A DNA stretch of 64,000 nucleotides from Pseudomonas sp. 2FG (lineage in GTDB: Bacteria > Pseudomonadota > Gammaproteobacteria > Pseudomonadales > Pseudomonadaceae): NCBI RefSeq assembly GCF_005502935.1, contig NZ_SCMP01000005.1, forward strand, positions 1-64,000, in the 5' to 3' direction. Of this stretch, positions 35,390 to 44,596 are shown one piece after another; positions within the stretch are counted from its first letter, which is position 1; every line of letters starts with the position of its first letter. The notes below the pieces were generated by a model. It ran no database searches. It was not told the origin of the DNA and worked only from the letters and a program-made list of their open reading frames with translations. Both the position numbers and the translations under genes were made by a program.

Positions 35390-35452
35390 GCTGCGTGAGG
35401 CTGCTGCACATAGTTCGGCAGCCTTATAGCCCCAAACCTAGAGACCATTGCA

Positions 35453-35911
35453 ATGCGTAATCTTCACCGAAAGGGTTATCTCGGGCTCGCTCTGATTGCA
35501 GCCATCCTGTCATCAGCCGCCTATGCGGACGATGCCTCGCCTGTTGGCCTGTGGAAAAACATTGACGACGTCAGCGGCAAGCCAAGGGCGCTGATCCGCA
35601 TCACCGAGTCGGATGATACCCTCCAGGGCCGCATCGAAAGAGTGTTTCCCGCCCCCAATGAAGACCAGAACCCGAAGTGTGAAAAGTGCGAGGGGAACAA
35701 CAAGAATGCGCCGGTAATCGGCTTGGTCATCCTGTCTGGTCTGGTAAAGGACGGTGACGAGTACGCTGACGGTCAAATCCTCGATCCAGACAACGGAAAT
35801 GTATACAGCAGTAACGTCCGTGTGATCGACGGTGGTAAGAAGCTCAGCGTGCGCGGCTATATCGGCATGCCAATGCTGGGTCGCTCGCAGACTTGGGCAC
35901 GTCAAGAATAA
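35453..35911 (+). CDS. DUF2147 family exported protein
   Basis: 152 aa with a signal peptide (LGLALIAAILSSAAYADD). DUF2147 signatures: SPVGLWKNIDDVSGKPRALIRITE, LQGRIERVFPAPNEDQNPKCEKCEG, DGDEYADGQILDPDNGNVY and the C-terminal LSVRGYIGMPMLGRSQTW. A small periplasmic lipocalin-like fold is thought likely for the family; function unknown. It sits inside the catabolic island, after the oxidoreductase, and could help bind a hydrophobic substrate. Confidence 0.88.
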   Translation: MRNLHRKGYLGLALIAAILSSAAYADDASPVGLWKNIDDVSGKPRALIRITESDDTLQGRIERVFPAPNEDQNPKCEKCEGNNKNAPVIGLVILSGLVKDGDEYADGQILDPDNGNVYSSNVRVIDGGKKLSVRGYIGMPMLGRSQTWARQE

Positions 35912-36054
35912 GGCCATGACTCCAGGCACTTATCGGCCTGATGACGAAGCCTGTGCTCGGTCAGATGACAGGGCTGCTACCTGGTGCTTTCTCGCTTGTA
36001 CCTGAGAATTAAGCAGGACGCTGATTCAAGTATTGAGCTCTGATAGGAGTAATC

Positions 36055-36759
36055 ATGAACGTTTTGATTGTCCACGCTCATCCCGAGCCCCAGTCGTTTA
36101 CCGCGGCTTTACGTGATCAGGCGAGCGCCACGCTGCAGGCTCAGGGGCATTCGGTGCAGGTCAGCGACCTGTACGCCATGAGCTGGAACCCTGTGGCTAG
36201 CGCCGCAGACTTCTCTACCCGCGCCAATCCCTCCTACCTGGTGTACGCGCTGGAGCAACGTTTGGGTGCTGGTAGCCAGTCACTGTCGGGCGATATCCAG
36301 CAGGAGCTGGACAAGCTGCTATGGGCCGATCTGCTGATCCTGAACTTTCCCATCTATTGGTTCTCGATGCCGGCGATGCTCAAGGGCTGGGTCGACCGGG
36401 TACTGGTTTCCGGCATCTGCTATGGCGGTAAGCGCTTTTACGATCAAGGCGGCCTCGCCGGAAAAAAAGCACTGGTGACGGTGACACTGGGAGGGCGCGA
36501 GCATATGTTTGGCGAGGGAGCCATTCACGGGCCGTTGCAGGACATGCTGCGGCCGATCCTACGTGGCACATTGGCATACGTTGGGTTCGACGTGCTCGAA
36601 CCCTTTGTCGCCTGGCACGTGCCTTACATCAGCGATGAGGCCCGTGGCGACTTCCTGTCTCAGTACAGACACCGTTTGGAAAATCTTGGCGACGAGGAGC
36701 CATTGGTGTTTCCGCGTCTATCCGCGTTTGACAGCGCTTTGTATCCGCTGCGCCCGTAG
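36055..36759 (+). CDS. NAD(P)H-quinone oxidoreductase (flavodoxin-fold, NQO1/MdaB type)
   Basis: 234 aa; MNVLIVHAHPEPQSFTAALRD binds the FMN/FAD phosphate, and FPIYWFSMPAMLKGWVDRVL and GLAGKKALVTVTLGG are the conserved flavodoxin_2 blocks. Performs two-electron reduction of quinones, protecting against redox cycling. Close paralogue of the gene at 62817 (same layout, most motifs identical). An AGGAG site precedes the ATG. Probably single-gene; not coupled to neighbours. Confidence 0.92.
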   Translation: MNVLIVHAHPEPQSFTAALRDQASATLQAQGHSVQVSDLYAMSWNPVASAADFSTRANPSYLVYALEQRLGAGSQSLSGDIQQELDKLLWADLLILNFPIYWFSMPAMLKGWVDRVLVSGICYGGKRFYDQGGLAGKKALVTVTLGGREHMFGEGAIHGPLQDMLRPILRGTLAYVGFDVLEPFVAWHVPYISDEARGDFLSQYRHRLENLGDEEPLVFPRLSAFDSALYPLRP

Positions 36760-36892
36760 GTTCGCGGTGAGGGCAACTGGCGGCTTCTGAGGTTCATCAC
36801 GTTAAGCCCGCTCGCTGGTAACGCATTTGCCAGTGGGCGTGGTGGTGAAGGCGAGTTGGTTGCTTGTTGAACGGGCGATTCACTGATCGCCG

Positions 36893-37909
36893 CTATCTCA
36901 CCTTGACGACAACCTTGCCCTTGGATCGCCCCTGAGCGAGGTACACAAGTGCATCCTTTGCTTGCTCGAATGGAAACACCTTGTCGATCACTGGCTGGAT
37001 GCGCTCCGCCTTGAGGAGTTCGCCGATTTCGGTGAGTTGATCGCCGTCGGGATGCACGAAGAGAAATGAGTAGGCGACTTCCCGCTTTCTCGCAAGGCGC
37101 ATGATCTTGCGGCTCATCAGCCCGAACACGAACGCTAGGAAGAAGTTCAGCCGTCGAGCGCGAGCGAACGCTGCGTCCAGCGGCCCGATGAGCGAGACAA
37201 TCATGCCCCCCGGCTTGAGAATGCCGATGGATTTCTCAATCGCGTCCCCCCTGACAGTGCCGAGCACCGTGTCGTAGTCGCGCAGCACTTTCTCGAATTC
37301 TTCCTTTTTGTAGTCGACCACCTCGTCTGCGCCAAGGCTGCGCACCAATTCGACGTTGCCCGTGCTGGTGGTAGTTCCCACCTTGGCACCAAAGTGTTTT
37401 GCCAGCTGGATCGCGAACGTGCCAATACCGCCGGATCCAGCAGGAATGAATACCTTCTGATCGGCCCGAAGATTGGCGCGTTCCTTCAGCGCTTGCCACG
37501 AGGTGAGCCCGACCATGGGGATCGAGGCTGCCTGCACAAAGTCCAGATTAGCCGGCTTCAGCGCGGCAGCGCTCTCCGGTACCACCGCGAATTCGGCGAT
37601 AGAGCCCATGCCAAGGTCGAAGATGCTGGCGAAGACGGCATCGCCTGGCTTGAAGCGAGTCACGCGGTTGCCGACCTCAGCCACCACACCGGCCAGGTCA
37701 CTGCCCAGTGTGGCCGGCAGTTGGAAGCGCAGGACGGGTTTGAAGGTTCCCGTCGGAATCATGTTGTCGATTGGGTTCAGACCCGCAGCGTGAACCTGAA
37801 CCAGCAGTTCGTCGGGCTTCAGCGTCGGGCGGGGAACGTCAGCGAAGCCGATCTCGGGCGACTTGCCATAGCGTTTGAAGGTGAGTGCTTTCATTGTTTG
37901 ACTTTTCAT
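36893..37909 (-). CDS. NADP-dependent oxidoreductase (zinc-free MDR)
   Basis: 338 aa (start at 37909; an in-frame ATG at 37894 is the alternative and fits the family N-terminus MKALTFKRYG). VHAAGLNPIDNMIPTG, LGSDLAGVVAEVGN, GLTSWQALKERANLRADQKVFIPAGSGGIGTFAIQLAKHFGAK and the C-terminal FPFEQAKDALVYLAQGRSKGKVVVKVR. Same family as 34348-35352. Downstream of a TetR gene on the same strand with a 155-bp gap containing a 13-bp hairpin (37991-38028). Confidence 0.92.
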   Translation of the reverse strand: MKSQTMKALTFKRYGKSPEIGFADVPRPTLKPDELLVQVHAAGLNPIDNMIPTGTFKPVLRFQLPATLGSDLAGVVAEVGNRVTRFKPGDAVFASIFDLGMGSIAEFAVVPESAAALKPANLDFVQAASIPMVGLTSWQALKERANLRADQKVFIPAGSGGIGTFAIQLAKHFGAKVGTTTSTGNVELVRSLGADEVVDYKKEEFEKVLRDYDTVLGTVRGDAIEKSIGILKPGGMIVSLIGPLDAAFARARRLNFFLAFVFGLMSRKIMRLARKREVAYSFLFVHPDGDQLTEIGELLKAERIQPVIDKVFPFEQAKDALVYLAQGRSKGKVVVKVR

Positions 37910-37990
37910 CTTTGACGAACCTTCGGAAATTCAATGTTGGTTGAAACGCTGCTCCCCAAAGCCGATGCTTGATCAGATGGCAGAGCTGTT

Positions 37991-38028
37991 GCCGAGTACC
38001 TCTAGGTTGTGGCTGAGAGGTACTCGGC
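37991..38028. repeat. 13-bp perfect inverted repeat between TetR and oxidoreductase
   Basis: GCCGAGTACCTCT (37991-38003) pairs with AGAGGTACTCGGC (38016-38028) with a 12-nt loop. It could be an operator of the TetR protein encoded just upstream, or a weak transcription stop; no T run follows. Confidence 0.55.
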
Positions 38029-38064
38029 AGGATCAGACGGAGGCCTGCCAAGCTGGTATCAGTT

Positions 38065-38637
38065 TCATGCGCCTGGCTGAGCCTCGACGTGTTCGATAAG
38101 TAACTTGCGGGTGGCTTTCAGCAGGCGGTCAGACAGTTGTGGGTCGTTGGTGCTGCGTGAAAGCAAAAGCGCACCCACCATGCTGGAAAGTAGCAGCACG
38201 CTCTGCTCTGCGGCATCCTCACTGTCGAGCTTTGACTCAATCATGTCCAGGCGATCCAAGATGAACCGGTCGGTGGTCGCGCTGGGGTGGCCACGTTGTC
38301 CCAGCTCGGCGGAGATCGTTGGTAGTGGGCAACCGGTTTCAGGGTTGGCGCGGTGTGCGCTGGATAGGTAATGCGCGATGAGTTCGGCAAGTGGCTGTTC
38401 GCTGGTCACATCTTCTTGCGTGCGGGCCTGCCGCTGTTCCACCGCGCGCTGAAGAGCTGTTTCGACGAGCTCATTTTTGGATTTGAAATGTGCGTAAAAG
38501 CCACCTGGGGTGAGTCCCAAAGTTTTCATCAATGGTTGTAGACCCGTCGCATCGATGCCATCTCGGCGGAACAGTTGTGCGGCTGTATCAATGATGCGTT
38601 GACGGGTCTGGGCTTTGTGTTCCGGTGAGTAGCGCAT
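38065..38637 (-). CDS. TetR-family regulator
   Basis: 190 aa from ATG 38637 (MRYSPEHKAQTRQRIIDTAAQLF). The AGGGGGA site lies 10 nt upstream, ahead of a second in-frame ATG at 38646 that it nearly touches, which favours 38637. HTH includes DGIDATGLQPLMKTLGLTPGGFYAHFKSKNELVETALQRA. Paralogue of the TetR at 31191 (same GGFYAHF helix). Likely controls the oxidoreductase gene downstream; the inverted repeat at 37991-38028 is a candidate site. Confidence 0.9.
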   Translation of the reverse strand: MRYSPEHKAQTRQRIIDTAAQLFRRDGIDATGLQPLMKTLGLTPGGFYAHFKSKNELVETALQRAVEQRQARTQEDVTSEQPLAELIAHYLSSAHRANPETGCPLPTISAELGQRGHPSATTDRFILDRLDMIESKLDSEDAAEQSVLLLSSMVGALLLSRSTNDPQLSDRLLKATRKLLIEHVEAQPGA

Positions 38638-38679
38638 GGTTGGCATTTCCCCCTCAGAAGTCATAGAAAGATGTGACAT

Positions 38680-39507
38680 TCATGCTCGAGTAGAGAATGT
38701 CCAAGTCTCGCGAGTGATGGCTGCGAGGGTTACTGCGAGGGCCGCAGAGGCACCATCTGCGACCAAGCAGAGCCGCCAGGGTCCTGACCCCATTTCTGGA
38801 TTCTTTGCGGGCGCCCGCACAGAAATGAAGGCCTTGTAACCAGATGCCAAGCGTTCAATTTCAACATCCCATTCATACTTGGACGCAAGCCCCTGATACC
38901 GCAAAGAAAGCAAGCGTTTTGCATCCTCTAGCTTCTGGGTTGGCTTCAGCGAGAGGGACTGAATACCCAGCAATCGCATCACTTTACCGTCGAGCAGATC
39001 GGAGCCAGCCTTGCTCTCGGGATAGTCGAATTCCTTTATTAGGTCGCCCATGGACCAGCGGCTGTCTGCATTCGGCGAGCAGCGTGTATTGATGGCCTCC
39101 TGAATCGCCAGCTCTCGGCCCTCTGACCGCTTGTCCCAATACCATTCTTCGCCATTCTGCTGCTCAGACTCATCGGTCATAGACGAATTAGTGGATAGCT
39201 TGGGGGCAGCGGCGACTATGAACATAGGCGTAAAGGCACCAACGATGAATCCAGCTACGGCGAGAGTCAGCACTGCCTGACTTACCTCGATGCTGTTCAC
39301 CGACGATAGAAATTGACGTAGCCCCTCGTAATCGTGAATGGCCCAAACCACCAATCCATAGAGGGGGGGCATTGGAGCCAGCCTAATACCCCGCAGTATT
39401 ACCTGGCGAACAGATTGACCAATGAAAGGTCGATTCATCTCTCCCTTATTCCGAGCTTGGCGACTTTGGGCTTCTGCACGGCCCAGTTCCGGTTTCAATT
39501 CACGCAT
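38680..39507 (-). CDS. Membrane-associated hypothetical protein, 275 aa
   Basis: An AAGGAG site precedes ATG 39507. Two hydrophobic helices near residues ~43-58 (PMPPLYGLVVWAIHDY) and ~75-101 (VSQAVLTLAVAGFIVGAFTPMFIVAAA), then a soluble, charged domain (EEWYWDKRSEGRELAIQEAINTRC ... YEWDVEIERLASGYKAFISV). No family recognised. It ends 43 bp before the TetR gene and shares its strand. Codon bias is weaker than in core genes, so it may be a laterally acquired gene. Confidence 0.6.
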   Translation of the reverse strand: MRELKPELGRAEAQSRQARNKGEMNRPFIGQSVRQVILRGIRLAPMPPLYGLVVWAIHDYEGLRQFLSSVNSIEVSQAVLTLAVAGFIVGAFTPMFIVAAAPKLSTNSSMTDESEQQNGEEWYWDKRSEGRELAIQEAINTRCSPNADSRWSMGDLIKEFDYPESKAGSDLLDGKVMRLLGIQSLSLKPTQKLEDAKRLLSLRYQGLASKYEWDVEIERLASGYKAFISVRAPAKNPEMGSGPWRLCLVADGASAALAVTLAAITRETWTFSTRA

Positions 39508-39822
39508 TGCACTGCTCCTTACTACTCGGCTACGGCATCACTGTGCCCTTGCCACCATCGTTGCGCCTTGCGCCTTGCGCCTTGGTACCAGTGCCTCCTG
39601 CGTTAGCACCTCGCTGTCGCCAACATGCGGTTGATCTGCGGCACGCTCCAGATCCGCGTTGATGGCAGCCGTGCTCAAGCACTAAAGCTGCAGGCGGCTC
39701 ATTCCCTAAACGACGTGAACCTATGGCCTGCCTCTCCTATGGCGGGGCTCGTCGTGAAGCTCGAAAACGTCTCACAGCCCTGTGGGAAACACGTCGGTTG
39801 CATTCGATGTCGAAGCTAAATA
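39508..39822. other. Gene-free interval
   Basis: Upstream of the second DUF1302 gene. Contains a triplicated 7-mer TTGCGCC (39561-39581). Open frames here lack start signals. The CTATAC operator at 39823 lies at its right edge. Confidence 0.4.
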
Positions 39823-39839
39823 CTATACAAAGCGTATAG
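39823..39839. promoter_or_regulatory. CTATAC-N5-GTATAG operator (upstream of DUF1302 module 2)
   Basis: CTATACAAAGCGTATAG has perfect 6-bp arms with a 5-bp spacer, 85 bp before ATG 39925. Similar sites occur at 49411-49427 and 54709-54725. Confidence 0.75.
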
Positions 39840-39924
39840 CGAAATAAAGCCCTTCGGAGCGGGTAACAGGCATGCCCAATCGCTATCGCCCAGACACATT
39901 ACAAAAACAAGTGGAGTGGCTTTA

Positions 39925-41679
39925 ATGACAAGAAAAATACCCGGTTGGCACCTGACGAAACTGTCGCAGGCCATCTGCTTGGCATCCGTGTTTTCTGGCT
40001 CGGCATTTGGCGTGGAATTCAATCTTGGCGAGCTCGAAGGCAAGCTCGACTCTTCGCTGTCCGTGGGCGCCAGCTGGTCGGCACGCGACGCCGATCCCGA
40101 CATGATCGGTGCCAGCAACGGCGGTCAGGCTTCCTCGCAGACCAACGATGACGGCCGTCTGAATTTCAAGAAGGGCGAGACCTTCTCGAAGATCTTCAAG
40201 GGCATTCACGACCTCGAGCTGAAGTATGGCGATACCGGTGTGTTCGTCCGCGGCAAGTACTGGTACGACTTCGAGCTGAAGGACGAGCACCGTCTGCTCT
40301 ATGACATCGACGACCACAACCGCAAGGAGGCGGCCCAGGCTTCTGGAGCGCAGATCCTCGACGCCTTCCTCTACCACAGCTACACCGTCGCCGATCAGCC
40401 AGGCTCGGTGCGTCTGGGTAAGCAGGTGGTGAGCTGGGGCGAGAGCACCTTTCTGCTGAATGGTATCAACGCGATCAACCCGATTGACGTTGCGGCTTTC
40501 CGCCGCCCAGGCGCCGAGATCAAGGAAGGCCTGATCCCGGTAAACATGTTCTACCTGTCCCAGGGGTTGACCGACTCGCTATCCGCCGAAGGGTTCTACC
40601 AGCTGGAGTGGGACCAGACCGTACTGGATAACTGCGGCACCTTCTTCACTGGGACCGATGTGGTCGCCGATGGTTGTGACCAGCGCCTGGCATTTGCCGG
40701 CTCCGACCTTAATCCCGATCCGGCTGCCGGCTACCGCTATGTGGGCCGCATTGGCGACCGCGATGCGCGGGATGGCGGGCAGTATGGGGTAGCGTTGCGC
40801 TGGTTCGCCGAGCAGCTGAACAATACCGAGTTCGGCCTGTATGCCCTGAATTACCACAGCCGCACACCGATCGTCAGCACCGTGGTTGGGGCCGCACCTT
40901 TCGCCGCCGACCCGGTAACCGGCGAGGCTTCCGCCAAGTACTTTGCCGAATATCCCGAAGATATTCGGCTGTACGGCCTGAGCTTCTCCACCACGGCGGG
41001 CTCAACAGCCATTTCTGGCGAGATCAGCCATCGGCCCAATATGCCGCTGCAGTTGAACTCGACCGACCTGGTCTTGGGGGCGGTAGTGCCTTTGGGCTTT
41101 CTGGGGAACCCCGTGTTTACCAGTGGTCATGCCACCACCGCCGCTGGCGATGAGATCCGAGGCTATGTCCGTAAGCCATTCACCCAAGCCCAGGTCACCG
41201 CTGTCCAGTTCATCGATCAAGTCATGGGCGCGGATCGCCTGACCTTGGTGGGCGAGGTCGGTTACAGCCATATCGGCGACATCAGCCAAAACGAGCTGCG
41301 CTTCGGTCGAGATGCAGTTTTCGGTAGCGGCGAGGTCCCCGGTGGATTCTGCACGGCCTTGAACGCTGACAATCCTGATGAGTGCAACGACAAGGGCTTC
41401 TTTACCTCGACGTCCTGGGGCTACAGCGCCCGAGCCATTCTGGATTACCCGGACGTCGCCGCTGGCATCAACCTGAAACCGAACCTCTCCTGGTCGCATG
41501 ACGTGGATGGCTACGGCCCGACGTTCACCGAGGGCAACAAGGCCATCAGCCTGGGTCTGGATGTCGAGTACCTGAACACCTACACCGCCAGCCTTTCCTA
41601 CACCGACTTCTTCGGCGGCGAGTACAACACCAACGTTGACCGCGACTTCGTGGCACTCAGCGTTGGCGTGATTTTTTAA
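39925..41679 (+). CDS. DUF1302 family outer-membrane protein (module 2)
   Basis: 584 aa from ATG 39925 (GGAGTGGC site). Different leader from module 1 (MTRKIPGWHLTKLSQAICLASVFSGSAFG) but nearly the same mature sequence from FNLGELEGKLDSSLSVGASWS onward, ending VALSVGVIF. Predicted beta-barrel. Its own promoter carries the CTATAC-N5-GTATAG site in place of the TetR site of module 1, so the two copies are probably switched by different signals although the proteins are nearly the same. Confidence 0.88.
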   Translation: MTRKIPGWHLTKLSQAICLASVFSGSAFGVEFNLGELEGKLDSSLSVGASWSARDADPDMIGASNGGQASSQTNDDGRLNFKKGETFSKIFKGIHDLELKYGDTGVFVRGKYWYDFELKDEHRLLYDIDDHNRKEAAQASGAQILDAFLYHSYTVADQPGSVRLGKQVVSWGESTFLLNGINAINPIDVAAFRRPGAEIKEGLIPVNMFYLSQGLTDSLSAEGFYQLEWDQTVLDNCGTFFTGTDVVADGCDQRLAFAGSDLNPDPAAGYRYVGRIGDRDARDGGQYGVALRWFAEQLNNTEFGLYALNYHSRTPIVSTVVGAAPFAADPVTGEASAKYFAEYPEDIRLYGLSFSTTAGSTAISGEISHRPNMPLQLNSTDLVLGAVVPLGFLGNPVFTSGHATTAAGDEIRGYVRKPFTQAQVTAVQFIDQVMGADRLTLVGEVGYSHIGDISQNELRFGRDAVFGSGEVPGGFCTALNADNPDECNDKGFFTSTSWGYSARAILDYPDVAAGINLKPNLSWSHDVDGYGPTFTEGNKAISLGLDVEYLNTYTASLSYTDFFGGEYNTNVDRDFVALSVGVIF

Positions 41680-42015
41680 GCGTCTGGAACATTGAGGAAC
41701 GATCACCCATGAAAACAATAAGTCTCTTGCTGCAATCCGGTGCTCTGGCGCTGTCTCTGCTGGCCTCCAGCGTGATGGCTGCCGTATCGGCTGATGAAGC
41801 TGCCAAACTGGGATCCACGCTGACCCCGATCGGGGCCGAGAAGGCCGGCAATGCAGATGGTTCCATCCCCGAGTGGACGGGCGGCTTGCCGCAGAACGCC
41901 GGTGCCGTCGATGCCAAAGGCTTCCTGGCCGATCCGTTCGCCGACGAGCAGCCGCTGTTCACCATCACCGCGCAGAACGTCGATCAGTACAAGGACAAGC
42001 TGACCCCCGGTCAGC
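40015..42015 (+). repeat. ~2.0-kb direct repeat, copy 2
   Basis: Partner of 27717-29718, same orientation, 12.3 kb apart. No indel within DUF1302 and one base shorter in the gap to DUF1329. Divergence starts abruptly after codon ~100 of DUF1329 (about 42,010), where the copy 2 sequence becomes AT-richer. Confidence 0.88.
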
Positions 42016-43076
42016 AGGCGATGTTCAAACGTTACCCAAGCAGCTACAAAATTCCAGTATTTCCCACTCATCGATCAGCCGCGTTCCCGGACGCTATCTA
42101 TGACGCGGTGAAGATGAACGCGGTGAAAACAAAGTTGGTTGAGGGCGGTAACGGTTTGGAGAGCTTTGAGAAGTCTATCGCCTTCCCGATTCCTAAGAGT
42201 GGCTTAGAAGCGATCTGGAACCACATTACCCATTATCGAGGGGGAAGCGTTGCTCGTTCGATTACACAGGCTATGCCGCAAGCGAACGGAGCGTACAACC
42301 TAGTCTACTTTCAGGACGAAATAACTTTTCATTATGCACTCACGGATTTTGACGCAAGTAAGCCTAGCAACGTGCTGCTTTACTTCAAGCAGCGAGTGGT
42401 CGCGCCAGCGCGCTTGAGTGGTGACGTACTGCTGGTGCATGAGACACTGGACCAAGTGAAAGAGCCACGCATGGCGTGGCTGTACAACGCCGGCCAGAGG
42501 CGCGTGCGGCGAGCACCGCAAGTGTCATACGATGGCCCAGCGCCAGCCAGCGATGGACTGCGTACGTCGGACAACGTAGACCTATACAACGGCGCGCCAG
42601 ACCGTTACGAGTGGACGTTGAATGGGAAGAAGGAAATCTACATCCCTTACAACAGCTACCGCCTTGACTCTCCTAAACTAAAGTACGATGAGATCCTCAA
42701 GGTCGGGCATATCAATCAGGATTTGACTCGTTACGAGCTGCACCGTGTATGGCATGTGACAGCCGCTCTGAAAGCAGGTGAGCGGCATATCTATGCCAAG
42801 CGTGAGTTCTATATAGACGAGGATACTTGGGCGATAGCCGAAGCTGATCACTACGACGGTCGTGGCAGTCTATGGCGTGTAGCCGAGGCGCATGCCCAGT
42901 ACTACTATGACAAGCAGGTGCCATGGTACAACGTTGAAACTCAATATGATCTGATCTCGGGGCGCTATCTGGCCCTTGGAATGAAAAACGAAGCTAATCG
43001 CTCCTTGAATTTCGACTTCACGGCAACACAGAGCAATTTCACACCGACAGCGCTGCGCCAAGCAGGCGTTCGATAA
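41709..43076 (+). CDS. DUF1329 family exported protein (module 2, mosaic)
   Basis: 455 aa, signal peptide identical to module 1. The first ~100 codons match module 1 almost exactly; beyond that (from about GQQAMFKRYPSSYKIPVF) the protein is a diverged homologue with AT-richer codons (AAA, GAA, TTT) while keeping the family signatures EAIWNHITHYRGGSV, YNAGQRRVRRAPQ, YNGAPDRYEW and YIDEDTWAIAEADHYDGRG. The gene is therefore a chimera of two DUF1329 lineages. 30 bp after DUF1302; one operon. Confidence 0.88.
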   Translation: MKTISLLLQSGALALSLLASSVMAAVSADEAAKLGSTLTPIGAEKAGNADGSIPEWTGGLPQNAGAVDAKGFLADPFADEQPLFTITAQNVDQYKDKLTPGQQAMFKRYPSSYKIPVFPTHRSAAFPDAIYDAVKMNAVKTKLVEGGNGLESFEKSIAFPIPKSGLEAIWNHITHYRGGSVARSITQAMPQANGAYNLVYFQDEITFHYALTDFDASKPSNVLLYFKQRVVAPARLSGDVLLVHETLDQVKEPRMAWLYNAGQRRVRRAPQVSYDGPAPASDGLRTSDNVDLYNGAPDRYEWTLNGKKEIYIPYNSYRLDSPKLKYDEILKVGHINQDLTRYELHRVWHVTAALKAGERHIYAKREFYIDEDTWAIAEADHYDGRGSLWRVAEAHAQYYYDKQVPWYNVETQYDLISGRYLALGMKNEANRSLNFDFTATQSNFTPTALRQAGVR

Positions 43077-43180
43077 ATACATCTGGCGTAAAGTTTCAGA
43101 TGACCTTAAGGTCGAGCACTTTAGTCAGTTTGTTTAAAGCAGCTTGAGAGCGACTCTGCGGCAGAGGTACGAAACGAAAA

Positions 43181-43208
43181 GCCCTCGGGAAGAGTGTTTC
43201 CCGAGGGC
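43181..43208. terminator. Hairpin, terminator-like
   Basis: GCCCTCGGGAA (43181-43191) pairs with TTCCCGAGGGC (43198-43208). On the minus strand it continues into TTTTCG; on the plus strand it lacks a T run. Probable transcription boundary after DUF1329. Confidence 0.55.
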
Positions 43209-43342
43209 GGATCTATTGGCGTGTACTTTATCTCGCGTAGCATGCCGGTGCTGATGTGCCTGCTCAATCCTCAGCGTTGAATCGCCCCTAGTTTCGTAGA
43301 CACCTCCAAGCCTTAAATGGACTACCCCCGCTCCGGTAGACA
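43209..43342. other. Interval left of the IS element, possible IS-end debris
   Basis: Contains TAGTTTCGTAGACACC and CTCCGGTAGACATG, which look like partial terminal sequences of IS3-type elements. This cannot be proven by eye; no gene. Confidence 0.25.
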
Positions 43343-43406
43343 TGTAGTGGTCTAATGAAACCGGACACCCATTTAGGCGAGAATGCTCGCCAGATCGAGG
43401 TGTCAG

Positions 43407-44587
<1,181 letters not shown>

Positions 44588-44596
44588 GTATTTCTA

